This document shows, in pieces, positions 46,488-55,504 of a DNA stretch of 64,000 nt. The position numbers and the translations under genes were made by a program. Source of the DNA: Sphingomonas sp. PP-CE-1A-559 (GTDB taxonomy: Bacteria; Pseudomonadota; Alphaproteobacteria; Sphingomonadales; Sphingomonadaceae); contig NZ_SLYA01000001.1 in assembly GCF_004340965.1 (NCBI RefSeq), forward strand, positions 372,001-436,000. Direction: 5' to 3'. The number at the start of each line of letters is the position of its first letter. The first letter of the stretch is position 1. The notes beneath the pieces were generated by a model, which was not told where the DNA came from, did not search any database, and saw nothing but the letters and a program-made list of their open reading frames with translations.

Positions 46488-47960
46488 ATGGCCGAAATTC
46501 AGTCAGCAATCCTGACGCCTTCGCAGGCGGCAATGCTCGAATCGCTCTCCTCGCATCTCGACGCGAAGGCGATCGTCACCGACCCCGCCGATATCGATCC
46601 CTGGCTGCACGATTGGCGCGGCCGCTTCCACGGCGCCGCGCCCGCAATGCTCGCGCCGACCTCGACCGCCGAGGTCGCGCTGATCGTCGCGGCGGCCGCC
46701 AAGCACCGCGTGCCGCTGGTCGCGCAAGGCGGCAACACCTCAATGGTCGGCGGCGCGACCGCCCCCGCCGACGGCAGTGCGCTGATTCTGTCGCTGCGTC
46801 GCCTGAACCGCATCCGCAGCCTTGATGCCGACGCCGGGCTCGCCATCGCTGAGGCCGGCGTAATCCTCGCCGACCTAGACGGCGCTGCGCAAGGGGAGGG
46901 CTGGCGCTTCCCGCTGACGCTCGGCGCGCGTGGCACGGCGACGATCGGCGGCCTCGTCTCGACCAACGCCGGTGGCACGCAGGTCCTCAAGTTCGGTACG
47001 ATGCGCGGCCTCGTCGCAGGCGTCGAGGCGGTGCTCGCCGATGGCAGCATCTACGACGGCCTGTCCGCACTCAAGAAGGACAACCGCGGTTACGATCTCG
47101 ACCAGCTTTTCATCGGCGCGGAAGGCACGTTGGCGATCGTCACCGCCGCCACCCTTCGCCTCGCCCCCGCAATCGCAGCGCGTGGCACGGCCTGGGTTGG
47201 TATCGGCTCGCCTCAGGCCGCGCTGAAACTCCTGCGGACGATGCAGGCGAAGACCGACGCGATCGAAAGCTTCGAGATTCTCCCCGCCGAGTCGCTCGAC
47301 GCCGCCATCGCGCACCTCCCGAACGCCCGCGCACCGCTCGCCGGCCGCCACCCCTGGCACCTCCTGATCGAGGCGACCTCGGCCACCACCGAAGGCGAAT
47401 CCCCAACCGCGCTGCTCGAACGCCTGCTCGGCAAAGCCCTCGAAGACGGCGCGATCGAAGACGCGACGATCGCCACCAGCGAAGCCCAGTCGCAGGCGTT
47501 CTGGCTGCTCCGCGACTCGCTCTCCGCCGCCGAACGCGCGCTCGGCCCCGCAACGCAGCACGACATCTCGATCCCCGTCGAGACGATGCCGCGCTTCATG
47601 ATCGAGGCGGCGGGGGCGTGCGACGCGCGCTTCCCCGGCACGCATGCGAGCGGCTTCGGCCATCTCGGCGACGGCAACGTCCATTTCCACGTCCGCGCCG
47701 CCCCCGGCACCGACCCCGCGCACTGGTATGCCGAGGACGCGCCGGTGGTGACCCGTTTCGTCGGCGATCTCGTGACCGCGGCCGGGGGCTCGATCTCGGC
47801 GGAGCACGGCATCGGCCAGATGAAGCGCGACGAACTCGAACGACTCTCGTCGCCCGCACGCATGATGGCGCTCAGGGCGATCAAATCCGCGCTCGATCCG
47901 CTCGGCATCCTCAACCCCGGTAAGCTCGTCACACTTGCACGCCCGCCCGGCGCACCATAG
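46488..47960 (+). CDS. FAD-binding oxidase, D-2-hydroxyglutarate/D-lactate dehydrogenase-like
   Basis: 490 residues. The N-terminal PCMH FAD domain has LVAQGGNTSMVGGATAP and TLGARGTATIGGLVSTNAGGTQVLKFGTMRG. The C-terminal FAD-oxidase_C domain has the metal site HLGDGNVHFH and SAEHGIGQMKRDEL. It oxidises a D-2-hydroxyacid; the metal motif and size fit D-2-hydroxyglutarate dehydrogenases, though D-lactate is possible. The start at ATG 46488 is preferred to the in-frame TTG at 46470. Confidence 0.9.
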   Translation: MAEIQSAILTPSQAAMLESLSSHLDAKAIVTDPADIDPWLHDWRGRFHGAAPAMLAPTSTAEVALIVAAAAKHRVPLVAQGGNTSMVGGATAPADGSALILSLRRLNRIRSLDADAGLAIAEAGVILADLDGAAQGEGWRFPLTLGARGTATIGGLVSTNAGGTQVLKFGTMRGLVAGVEAVLADGSIYDGLSALKKDNRGYDLDQLFIGAEGTLAIVTAATLRLAPAIAARGTAWVGIGSPQAALKLLRTMQAKTDAIESFEILPAESLDAAIAHLPNARAPLAGRHPWHLLIEATSATTEGESPTALLERLLGKALEDGAIEDATIATSEAQSQAFWLLRDSLSAAERALGPATQHDISIPVETMPRFMIEAAGACDARFPGTHASGFGHLGDGNVHFHVRAAPGTDPAHWYAEDAPVVTRFVGDLVTAAGGSISAEHGIGQMKRDELERLSSPARMMALRAIKSALDPLGILNPGKLVTLARPPGAP

Positions 47961-48022
47961 AGCCTCGCCCCAATCGGTGGCATGAGCCACCGGCATTTCG
48001 ACCGACCGATCCGGAGAGTAAC

Positions 48023-48808
48023 ATGGCCAGCACCGCCCAGCTTCCGCTTTTCTATAATGGCCTCGAGCCGCTTTCGAGCGACACGCACGCGAACTACAAG
48101 GTCCGCCCGCAGGACAGCGCGCCGTTCCTGGTCGGCCAGCACGCGATCCCGATCACCGTCGACGAGTTTCCGCTGGTCCAGCGCCACATGCCGATCGTCT
48201 TCTCGGTCGGCGACGACGCGATCCCGCTCGCGCTGATGGGCCTGAACGAGGGCGTCAACGTGTTCGTCGGCGAAGACGGCAAGCTGACCGAGAACACGTT
48301 CTACGTACCCGCCTATGTCCGCCGTTACCCATACATGCTCGCGCGCCTGCACCCGGAAGCACAGGAACTGTCGCTCTGCTTCGACCCGACTTCGCAGGCG
48401 ATCGGTGATTTCGAGGACGGCGATGCGCTGTTCGAGAACGGCCAGCCGACCGAGCTGACCAAGAACATCCTCGGCTTCAACGAGTCGTTCGAACAGGCTG
48501 GCGCCCGCACGCAGAACTTCATGAACGAGCTGCGCGAACTCGAACTGCTGATGGACGGCGAAGTCACGATCCAGCCCGATGGCGCCGAGCAGCCGTTCGT
48601 CTATCGCGGCTTCCAGATGATCAACGAAGAGAAGCTGATCGACCTGCGCGGCGACGCGCTGCGCAAGATGAGCAAGTCGGGCATGCTCCCGCTGCTGTAC
48701 GCACACCTGTTCTCGCTGTCGTTGATGCGCGACATCTTCGCGCGCCAGGCGCAGCTCGGCATGACCCCGCAGCAGCAGATGCCGGCACCGGCGCAGTTCA
48801 ACGTCTGA
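48023..48808 (+). CDS. SapC family protein
   Basis: 261 residues matching the SapC family: LPLFYNGLEPLSSDTHANYKV, PITVDEFPLVQRHMPIVFS, YVPAYVRRYPYMLA, GFQMINEEKLIDL and a C-terminal LPLLYAHLFSLSLMRDIF. SapC was named in connection with a surface-layer operon in Campylobacter; in sphingomonads its role is not clear. A GGAGAGTAAC ribosome-binding site precedes it. Confidence 0.92.
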   Translation: MASTAQLPLFYNGLEPLSSDTHANYKVRPQDSAPFLVGQHAIPITVDEFPLVQRHMPIVFSVGDDAIPLALMGLNEGVNVFVGEDGKLTENTFYVPAYVRRYPYMLARLHPEAQELSLCFDPTSQAIGDFEDGDALFENGQPTELTKNILGFNESFEQAGARTQNFMNELRELELLMDGEVTIQPDGAEQPFVYRGFQMINEEKLIDLRGDALRKMSKSGMLPLLYAHLFSLSLMRDIFARQAQLGMTPQQQMPAPAQFNV

Positions 48809-48859
48809 TAGCGAAGCCGGGAGGTCGCGAAAATTATTTGGGGTGCGGTGCAGCAGGGG

Positions 48860-48889
48860 TTGAACCAAAACGGCGCTCACCCATTTAGA
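48860..48889 (+). promoter_or_regulatory. Likely sigma-70-type promoter of the small RNA
   Basis: TTGAAC (48860-48865), an 18-base spacer and TTTAGA (48884-48889). The start of the first RNA stem at 48894 fits initiation a few bases after the -10 element. Confidence 0.55.
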
Positions 48890-48893
48890 TCCT

Positions 48894-49001
48894 GTACGGC
48901 ATCGTGTCCCCCCCTTTCGCGGCGCCGTACGGGACGCTTCTAGCGTCCCTCCTCCCTGAACCTAGGCCACTCCGTGCGACATGCACGGGGTGGTTTTTTT
49001 T
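48894..49001 (+). ncRNA. Small RNA, probable MmgR/suhB (alpha-r8) family
   Basis: About 105 nt with its own promoter. Stem 1 is GTACGGC (48894-48900) with GCCGTAC (48924-48930). Stem 2 is GGGACGC / GCGTCCC (48931-48949). A single-stranded stretch TCCTCCCTGAACCTAGG follows, then a strong terminator CCACTCCGTGC / GCACGGGGTGG and eight Ts. A conserved unpaired UUUCCUCCCU-like stretch is what I recall as the hallmark of the alphaproteobacterial MmgR/suhB RNAs; CCUCCUCCCU here is close. Its C/U-rich loop could pair with Shine-Dalgarno sequences. It is not coding: it lies in the gap between sapC and an antiporter gene. Confidence 0.65.
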
Positions 49002-49052
49002 GGCCTCCGCGATGCGCCGGGCCCGTCCGCTCCTCCCACCCGTTGCGTGCCC

Positions 49053-50600
49053 GTGGAATTATTCGAAAGCCTCGACGTCATCCTGCTCGCCGCGCTGGTC
49101 CTGCTGGTCCTCGCGCGCAAGTTGAACGTGCCGTATCCCACCTTGCTGGCGGTGGCCGGGATCGCCTTTGCCGCATTGCCGTTCGCCCCGAAGATCACGG
49201 TCGAGCCGCATCTGGCGCTGGCCTTGTTCATCGCACCCGCGCTGCTCCACGCTGCGTATCACACGAGCCCGCGCGCCTTGCGGCGACACTGGTTTCCACT
49301 GCTGAGCCTCGCCGTGTTCGCGGTACTCGTCACCGCCGCGGCGGTTGCACTGGTCGGCGTGACGCTAGGTGGTTTACCGCTCGCCGCCGCGTTCGCCTTG
49401 GGTGCGATCGTCGCACCGCCCGATGCAGCTGCATCGGAAGCGGTGCTCGGTAAAGTCGGCATCCCGCGCCGCGGCCTGTTGCTCCTCCAGGGCGAGAGCC
49501 TTCTCAACGACGCCACGGCGCTGTTGTTGTTCGGGCTCGCGGTGGCCTTCGCGACGCATTCCGACACGCCGGTGACGCCGCTCGCGCTCGCCGCGGCGGT
49601 GCCCGGCGGGATCGTCCTTGGCGTTATCGCCTCGTGGCTGTATCTCCGCGTGACGCCGCTGTTTGCGCGGACGCTCGGCGCGAGCCTCGCCGATTTCGCG
49701 GTGACGTTCGGGATATGGCTGCTCGCCGAGCGGCTGCATATCTCGCCGGTGCTCGCGGTCGTCACGTTCGGGATGATCGTGTCGCAGCGCCGCCCGATCG
49801 GCCAGCCCGCGCGCGATCGGTTGCAGGGCGCGGCGGTATGGTCGGCGGCGGTCCTCGTCCTCAACATCATCGCGTTCGCGCTGATGGGGCTGCAATCGCG
49901 CGACGTGCTGGTCGGCCTGCCCGCCGCCGAGCGCTGGCCCGCGATCGGGTTCGCCGCCGCGGTGCTGGCAACCGTGCTCGTCACGCGCATCGCGTGGGTG
50001 TTCTTCGTACGGTTCGTTGAGGGCGTGATCGCCAACCGATATGCGCCGTCCTGGTTGCCCAAGCCACCGCCGTGGAATGCGTCGATCATCCTGTCCTGGT
50101 CGGGTATGCGTGGCCTCCTGACACTGGCGACCGCATTCGCGTTGCCGCGGTCGGTGCCGGGTCGAGACCTGATCGTGCTGGCGGCGTTCGGCGTCGTGAT
50201 CGGCACGCTGGTGCTACAAGGGCTCACGCTCGGCCCGCTGATCCGGCGTCTAGAACTGGGCGCGGATACCGGCCTCGCCGACGAGATCGCCCCCGCGCGC
50301 AAGCGACTGATCGATGCCGGCCTCGCAGTACTGCCGGCGCGCGAAGGCAAGGCGGCGGACGCGCTGCGCTTTCGCTACGGCGCGGCAGGCAAGGTCACCG
50401 CTGAGGCCGAAGATCCGCAGGCAACCTCGGAATTTGACGAACTCCACCTCGAGATGATCGCCTGCCAGCGCGTCGTGCTGCACGAGATGCGCGACAAGGG
50501 CGAAGTGGCTGAGGACGTCTATCGCCGCTTGCAGGAGGAACTCGACTGGGCCGAGGTCGACGCGCGCGCGTTCGGGGACAACATCCTCACGGCGACCTGA
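49053..50600 (+). CDS. Na+/H+ (CPA1-type) antiporter
   Basis: 515 residues starting from GTG. About 12 membrane segments precede a cytoplasmic C-terminal domain of about 110 residues. The CPA1 signature AIVAPPDAAASEAVLGKVGIPRRGLLLLQGESLLNDATALLLF contains the transport aspartates (PPD and LND). SWSGMRGLLTLATAFALP is the other conserved region. It exchanges Na+ or K+ for protons in the inner membrane. A longer frame would start inside the small RNA terminator, so VELFESLDV is the better start. Confidence 0.9.
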   Translation: MELFESLDVILLAALVLLVLARKLNVPYPTLLAVAGIAFAALPFAPKITVEPHLALALFIAPALLHAAYHTSPRALRRHWFPLLSLAVFAVLVTAAAVALVGVTLGGLPLAAAFALGAIVAPPDAAASEAVLGKVGIPRRGLLLLQGESLLNDATALLLFGLAVAFATHSDTPVTPLALAAAVPGGIVLGVIASWLYLRVTPLFARTLGASLADFAVTFGIWLLAERLHISPVLAVVTFGMIVSQRRPIGQPARDRLQGAAVWSAAVLVLNIIAFALMGLQSRDVLVGLPAAERWPAIGFAAAVLATVLVTRIAWVFFVRFVEGVIANRYAPSWLPKPPPWNASIILSWSGMRGLLTLATAFALPRSVPGRDLIVLAAFGVVIGTLVLQGLTLGPLIRRLELGADTGLADEIAPARKRLIDAGLAVLPAREGKAADALRFRYGAAGKVTAEAEDPQATSEFDELHLEMIACQRVVLHEMRDKGEVAEDVYRRLQEELDWAEVDARAFGDNILTAT

Positions 50601-50666
50601 GGGCGCGCGCGGAACATCGGCATGCGCTACGCTGTTTGAGAGAACCACCGCAGAAAGGGTCGATGC

Positions 50667-50687
50667 ATGTCCGAGGCGAATTCGTGA
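50667..50687 (+). CDS. Possible six-codon leader ORF before zwf
   Basis: The open frame encodes MSEANS. Its ATG is 7 bases after AAAGGG, and its TGA overlaps the GTG proposed for zwf (GTGA). It could couple zwf translation. It is very short, so the call is tentative. Confidence 0.3.
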   Translation: MSEANS

Positions 50688-52180
50688 GCAAGTCCGTGAA
50701 GCCCGCCCCGCCGAAGACGCTCGTGATCTTCGGCGCCTTTGGTGACCTGACCCGCCGCTTGCTGATGCCGGCACTGATCAACATGACCCGGCTCGGGCTG
50801 GTCGGTAATGATTTCCATGTGCTCGGCGTCGGCATCGACGAAGGAAACGACCAGTCGTTGCGCGAGGCGCTTGGCAGCTTCGATGCGAAGGGCGAGGGCG
50901 ATGGCGAGAAGGGCGACGCCTGGGCGCGGCTCAAGGACCGGGTTGGCTATCTCCAGGGCGATTTCACCAAGGACGACGTCTTCGAGCAACTCAAGGCCCG
51001 GGTGAACGGCAACGTCGCGTTTTACTTCGCGGTGCCCGCCAAGTTCTTCGGCACGATCGTCGACAAGCTCGCCGACCACGGCCTGATGGCAGAGACGCCG
51101 CATGGCTTCCGCCGGATCGCGATCGAAAAGCCGTTCGGCCACGACCTCGCCTCCGCCCGCGATCTCAACGCACGCATCCTCGCCCGCGTGTCCGAGGCAC
51201 AAATCTACCGGATCGATCATTTCCTCGGCAAGGAAACCGTCCAGAACATCATGACCGCGCGGTTCGCGAACATGATGATCGAGCGCGTCTGGAACTCGGA
51301 CTGCATCGCACACGTCCAGATCACCGCCGCCGAGACGGTCGACGTCGGCACGCGCGGCAAATTCTACGACGGCACCGGCGCGCTGCGCGACATGGTCCCC
51401 AACCACCTGTTCCAGCTGCTCGCGATGGTCGCGATGGAGCCGCCCGCGAGCTTCGATGCCGAGGCGATCCGCAACGAAAAGGGCAAGGTCCTCAAGGCCG
51501 TCCGCGTCTATTCGCCCGGCAAGGCGAAGCGCAACGGCGTCCGCGGCCAGTATACCGCTGGCAAGGTGAAGGGGGTGGATGTCCCCGCCTACACCGCCTC
51601 GCCCGACGTCGCGCCGGACAGCCGGACCGAAACCTATGTCGCGCTGAAGCTGATGGTCGACACGTGGCGCTGGGCAGGCGTGCCGTTCTACCTACGCACC
51701 GGCAAGGCGATGACGTGTCGCGATACCGAGATCGCGATCACCTTCAAGCCGGTCCCGTTCGCGTCGTTCCCCGGTGCCGCCGCCGACATGCTGCCGCCCA
51801 ACCGCCTGATCATCCAGATCCAGCCCGACGAGGGGCTGAGCATGGACATCAACATCAAGCGACCCGGCCTCGAAGTCGCAACCGCGCCGATCGCGCTCGA
51901 TTTCCGGTATGCCGATGAATTCGATATCGGTCACCTGACCGGGTACGAGTCGCTGATCTACGACCTGTTCGTCGGCGACCAGACGCTGTTCCAGCGGGCG
52001 GACGCGATCGAGGCGGGCTGGGCCGCGGTGCAGCCGTTCCTCGACCTCTGGGCGCATGACGCCGCCATGCCGGAACCGTACGAGGCGGGCACGCTCGGAC
52101 CTGCCGCGGCGGATGCACTGCTCGCACACGACGACCACACCTGGCACGAACTCGCCCCCGCGGGCCAGACCGTCCCGTAA
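50684..52180 (+). CDS. zwf: Glucose-6-phosphate 1-dehydrogenase
   Basis: 498 residues from GTG 50684 (SKSVKPAPPKTLVIFG). It oxidises glucose 6-phosphate, feeding the Entner-Doudoroff and pentose phosphate routes. The dinucleotide site is FGAFGDLTRRLLMPAL (usual form GASGDLxxR). The substrate site is YRIDHFLGKETVQN. Full family length. In-frame ATG 50663 would add seven residues, but the ribosome-binding site would then be only 3 bases away. GTG with CGAGG at 8 bases is preferred; certainty about the start is moderate. Confidence 0.93.
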   Translation: MSKSVKPAPPKTLVIFGAFGDLTRRLLMPALINMTRLGLVGNDFHVLGVGIDEGNDQSLREALGSFDAKGEGDGEKGDAWARLKDRVGYLQGDFTKDDVFEQLKARVNGNVAFYFAVPAKFFGTIVDKLADHGLMAETPHGFRRIAIEKPFGHDLASARDLNARILARVSEAQIYRIDHFLGKETVQNIMTARFANMMIERVWNSDCIAHVQITAAETVDVGTRGKFYDGTGALRDMVPNHLFQLLAMVAMEPPASFDAEAIRNEKGKVLKAVRVYSPGKAKRNGVRGQYTAGKVKGVDVPAYTASPDVAPDSRTETYVALKLMVDTWRWAGVPFYLRTGKAMTCRDTEIAITFKPVPFASFPGAAADMLPPNRLIIQIQPDEGLSMDINIKRPGLEVATAPIALDFRYADEFDIGHLTGYESLIYDLFVGDQTLFQRADAIEAGWAAVQPFLDLWAHDAAMPEPYEAGTLGPAAADALLAHDDHTWHELAPAGQTVP

Positions 52181-52201
52181 CACCTAACCGCTAGTTAGGC
52201 G

Positions 52202-52305
52202 CCACCCCGGCGAAGGCCGGGGCCCAATTGGGGAACGTCGCTAACGAGGGGCTGCGCTCCGTTATGCCGACTTTGCCAATTGGGCCCCGGCCTTCGCCGG
52301 GGTGG
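52202..52305. repeat. Family A palindromic element, gene-free copy (104 bp)
   Basis: A perfect 30-bp inverted repeat (52202-52231 and 52276-52305) with ends CCACCCCGGCGAAGGCCGGG and an unrelated 44-bp centre. Same length as 36443-36546. Confidence 0.95.
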
Positions 52306-52331
52306 TATTTTTATTCATATGCGATTCGTGC

Positions 52332-52619
52332 TCAAACCCGCTCGGTCAGCTCGATCTCGCCCTCGACTTCCATCTCGTCCTCGTCGCCCATTTCGTCCAT
52401 GTCGGGCATCGTGAAGTCGGCCTTCCAGTCATAGACCTTCTCGACCCCGCCCTGCACCCAGACGCGCACCGCGCCAGACGTGATCTCGCCGCCCATTGCG
52501 CCGACGAAATCCGCGACCAGCGAATCCGCCGCATCCTCGTGATCGGTCGCGCCGGGGATCGTCGCGGCGGTCATTTCTTCATCGAGTTCGATGATCTGCG
52601 CCCAATATTGCTTCGCCAT
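52332..52619 (-). CDS. Acidic small hypothetical protein
   Basis: 95 residues: AKQYWAQIIELDEEMTAATIPG at the start and a strongly acidic C-terminus (DMDEMGDEDEMEVEGEIE). No signal. Unknown family; probably cytoplasmic. It follows the 76-residue gene with a 52-bp gap. Confidence 0.65.
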   Translation of the reverse strand: MAKQYWAQIIELDEEMTAATIPGATDHEDAADSLVADFVGAMGGEITSGAVRVWVQGGVEKVYDWKADFTMPDMDEMGDEDEMEVEGEIELTERV

Positions 52620-52671
52620 GTGATGCTCCTGCGTAGATGAAAGGCCGTCAGCCGGGGTATATGAGACGCCG

Positions 52672-52902
52672 TCAGCCGGCGGTGATGATAGGGTGATCCT
52701 CGCGCAGCCGGTCCGCCAGCCGCTCGACCGCGTCGACCTCGCTCGCGCTGCCCGACGGGGTCACCGCCCAGTTGCAATGCGCGTGCGTCGCGAGGCTGTA
52801 GACCTTCACGTCGCCGACGATCAGCCGCCACCGCCGCCGGTCGCCGCTATTGTACCGGACGAGGTTGGTGACGAACAGGCTCTGGAGATCCGATGCGGTC
52901 AT
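52672..52902 (-). CDS. Small hypothetical protein
   Basis: 76 residues from TASDLQSLFVTNLVRYNSGDRRRWRLIVGDVKVYSLATHAHCNWAV, with a helical end (SEVDAVERLADRLREDHPII). Cytoplasmic, unrecognised. Probably in one transcript with the 95-residue gene. Confidence 0.6.
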   Translation of the reverse strand: MTASDLQSLFVTNLVRYNSGDRRRWRLIVGDVKVYSLATHAHCNWAVTPSGSASEVDAVERLADRLREDHPIITAG

Positions 52903-52990
52903 CCGCGCCCCATAGCGACAATCGCCCGCCCGCCGCCACCGCAAACGGGCCAGCGATGGTGACTACTGATCGCGTACCAAGCGGGAAACG

Positions 52991-55375
52991 CTAAGAACCG
53001 ACCGCGATCGACGCCGTCACGCCCGGATCGTCCCGCAGCCGCAGGAACAGCGTTCCGCCGACCGGCTTCGGCACCGCGAGCGAAGCCCCGGTGAACCCGT
53101 TCGGCACGCGAACCGCGTCGGCAAACCCAGCATTCGCCGCGATCGACTCGATCAGGAACAGGTCGCTCCCGGTCAGCGTACAGGTCTCCTTGCACGCGAC
53201 CCCCGCCAATGCCGGCGTCCGCACCAGCGTCGTGAGCGGCACCCAATCCCCCGCAACGCCGCCTTGCACCAGTCGCCATTTGAGCGGCCCATGCGCGGAA
53301 ACTCCGAGCGCCTTGCCTGGCTCCACCGACACTACTGCGATCCGGTCGTCCTGCACCGTCAGCCCGCGCCCCGACGTGACACTGGTCGTCATCGCGCCAT
53401 CCGCCGTCGCGATCTCGACACTGTCGCCGGCAGAAAATCGTGTTCCCTCCGCACGCAGCGAGAAGGTCAGGCGGGCATCCTGCGCGATAGCCGTATCACC
53501 GGCCAGCACGACCGGCAGGCCAGGGGAGGGGGGCGCCACCACGCTCTTGGCGATCAGCGTAGCCTTGGGCCGCGCCGCGGCGACGGTGAACTTCACCGAC
53601 CGCTTCCGTCCATCGGTCAGCGTCACGAGCGCCGTCTTCGTCTGGCCAGCAGCGAACGTCGGCACCGTACCCGCCGCCAGCGCCAGTCGATCCGCCTTGT
53701 CCGCCCGCACAACGTCGCCCGGCTTGAACGCGACCCCGTCGATCGTCATCGACGCCACCAGATCGAGCCGCGTCCCACTCAACGTCCCAGACGCATCGCC
53801 GGCATACAGCGTCAGACCATCGATCCGCCCTGCCTCGGCGAGTGCGGTCAACGCGATCTTGTCCGGCGCCTCGACCCCGTATTGCTTCACAAGGAGCGAC
53901 AATTTCCCCGGCGCAGCCTTAGCCAACGGCAAGGTCAACCCGATACGCTCGCCGGTCGACGTCCACGCGAGCGGCACGTCGCCCGCAGCACTGACCAATG
54001 TCACCGACTCCACGCAACTCGGCGTCGGCCCCGCCAGCGAGACCGGATTGTCGCGCCCGACCACGAGACTCTCGGGGTCGGTATCGACCATCTGCCACCC
54101 ACCGGCGCGCGGCACCTGCAACCGAAACCGTGGCCCGTCGAACGGCGTGAAGCCCCAGCGGCCGTGCAACGTCGCATCGGTCACGCTGCTCAACCCCGCG
54201 GTCTGCATTCCGACCTGGTCGAGCACATATCCGCCGCGCTCCGCATCCGCCTGCACCGGTAGTTCGACCACGCCCCCCTGCGGCGTCGTCACCCGCAAGC
54301 TCATGTCATGCGCGAACTTGGTCGCATAGATCAGCGGCGCGCCCTCGACCGGCAACACCAGATCGGGCTTGGCCGCACACGCAAGCCGGTCGGCCTCCGC
54401 CCGCCGCATCGTCGGCGTCTGCGGTGCGCCCGTCTCGATCACCGGCATCGCCACGACCATCACCGACTTGGGGCTGGCGAACGACGGCGCCGCGTTCAGC
54501 AACAGCGCCAGCCGATCGTCGTGCGCCCGCGCCAGTGCCGGAATATACCGGAACTGCGTCGTCTGGAACGCGCCGAAGATCTTCGCCAGATCGCGGACCA
54601 CGCCGATATACGGGCTGTAATAGCCAAGCCCGCCCTCCGGCGTCGCGCTCAGTTGTAGCGCCAGATCGGTCGGCGCCCCCACCAAGGTATCCGCCAGCGT
54701 CGAACTCTGACCATCCGCCAGCACCAGCGAATCACGGCTCTGCGTCAGGCAGGAGGCTTGCAGGTCCGCCGCGAGATCGAGGCATTCCGCCTTCAGCTTG
54801 ATCGCCAGGCTCCGCGACAACAATGGCGAGACCGCCTCGATCCGCTCCGGCCGCGTCCGCTCCAGCGCATGGATCCCATCGAGGAACGCATCGAGCCGCG
54901 CGCGATCCAGCGACGCCTGGTCGAGATCCTGCACCGCGCGCACGAACGCCCCCGGCTGCTTGCGTACCGCCGACACGACGGCATCGAACCCGCCGCTTTC
55001 GGGCACCAGGAACACCACCAGTTGCCGCGCGCCCTCCGGTACCGCCAACGCCAGCGCGTTCTTCTTCGCCTTCCACGTCTCGGCCTTGAAGAACCACGAT
55101 TTCGGCGGCGGCTCGGTCGCGCCGCGCAGGAACGCCGCGACCAGCAGATAGCGCGCGCCGTCGTCCTTCTTGCCGACGGCAAGGTCCGCCGCGATCGACA
55201 CGCGGTCGCCGGTCGCGAGCCTCGGCACCTGCGCGATCGGCAACGTCGTCGTCCCATGCGTCACGCCGACGCGCAGGCTGGGCCCGGTCAGGTCGAACGG
55301 TGCCGGATCGGCGCGCGCAGCCAAGGGCACCAGCGCAGCAGCCAGCGCGCAGAACGGAAGAAATCGAAGCATCAT
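52991..55375 (-). CDS. Large exported protein of unknown function
   Basis: 794 residues with signal peptide MLRFLPFCALAAALVPLAARA. The N-terminal third includes PFDLTGPSLRVGVTHG and a helical section (VQDLDQASLDRARLDAFLDGIHALER). The rest is beta-rich, with repeated short strands ending in Asp/Gly turns and several putative Ig-like segments (for example GETIGLTLPLAKAAPGKLSLLVKQYG-type). It has isolated cysteine pairs (VACKETCTLTG). No catalytic motif seen. It may be a periplasmic or outer-surface adhesin-like protein, but this is speculative. Start chosen at the MMLRF pair. Confidence 0.7.
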   Translation of the reverse strand: MMLRFLPFCALAAALVPLAARADPAPFDLTGPSLRVGVTHGTTTLPIAQVPRLATGDRVSIAADLAVGKKDDGARYLLVAAFLRGATEPPPKSWFFKAETWKAKKNALALAVPEGARQLVVFLVPESGGFDAVVSAVRKQPGAFVRAVQDLDQASLDRARLDAFLDGIHALERTRPERIEAVSPLLSRSLAIKLKAECLDLAADLQASCLTQSRDSLVLADGQSSTLADTLVGAPTDLALQLSATPEGGLGYYSPYIGVVRDLAKIFGAFQTTQFRYIPALARAHDDRLALLLNAAPSFASPKSVMVVAMPVIETGAPQTPTMRRAEADRLACAAKPDLVLPVEGAPLIYATKFAHDMSLRVTTPQGGVVELPVQADAERGGYVLDQVGMQTAGLSSVTDATLHGRWGFTPFDGPRFRLQVPRAGGWQMVDTDPESLVVGRDNPVSLAGPTPSCVESVTLVSAAGDVPLAWTSTGERIGLTLPLAKAAPGKLSLLVKQYGVEAPDKIALTALAEAGRIDGLTLYAGDASGTLSGTRLDLVASMTIDGVAFKPGDVVRADKADRLALAAGTVPTFAAGQTKTALVTLTDGRKRSVKFTVAAARPKATLIAKSVVAPPSPGLPVVLAGDTAIAQDARLTFSLRAEGTRFSAGDSVEIATADGAMTTSVTSGRGLTVQDDRIAVVSVEPGKALGVSAHGPLKWRLVQGGVAGDWVPLTTLVRTPALAGVACKETCTLTGSDLFLIESIAANAGFADAVRVPNGFTGASLAVPKPVGGTLFLRLRDDPGVTASIAVGS

Positions 55376-55504
55376 CACGGGCGATCTCGTCGTCGGAAGC
55401 ATCACAGATGGCCTGTACCGGTGTCGATAATAGGGCAAGATGCGGCACTTGCCCGATCGGCCGCGGTACCGCACACAGCGCGTAACACGGGGAAGGGGAC
55501 CTAC

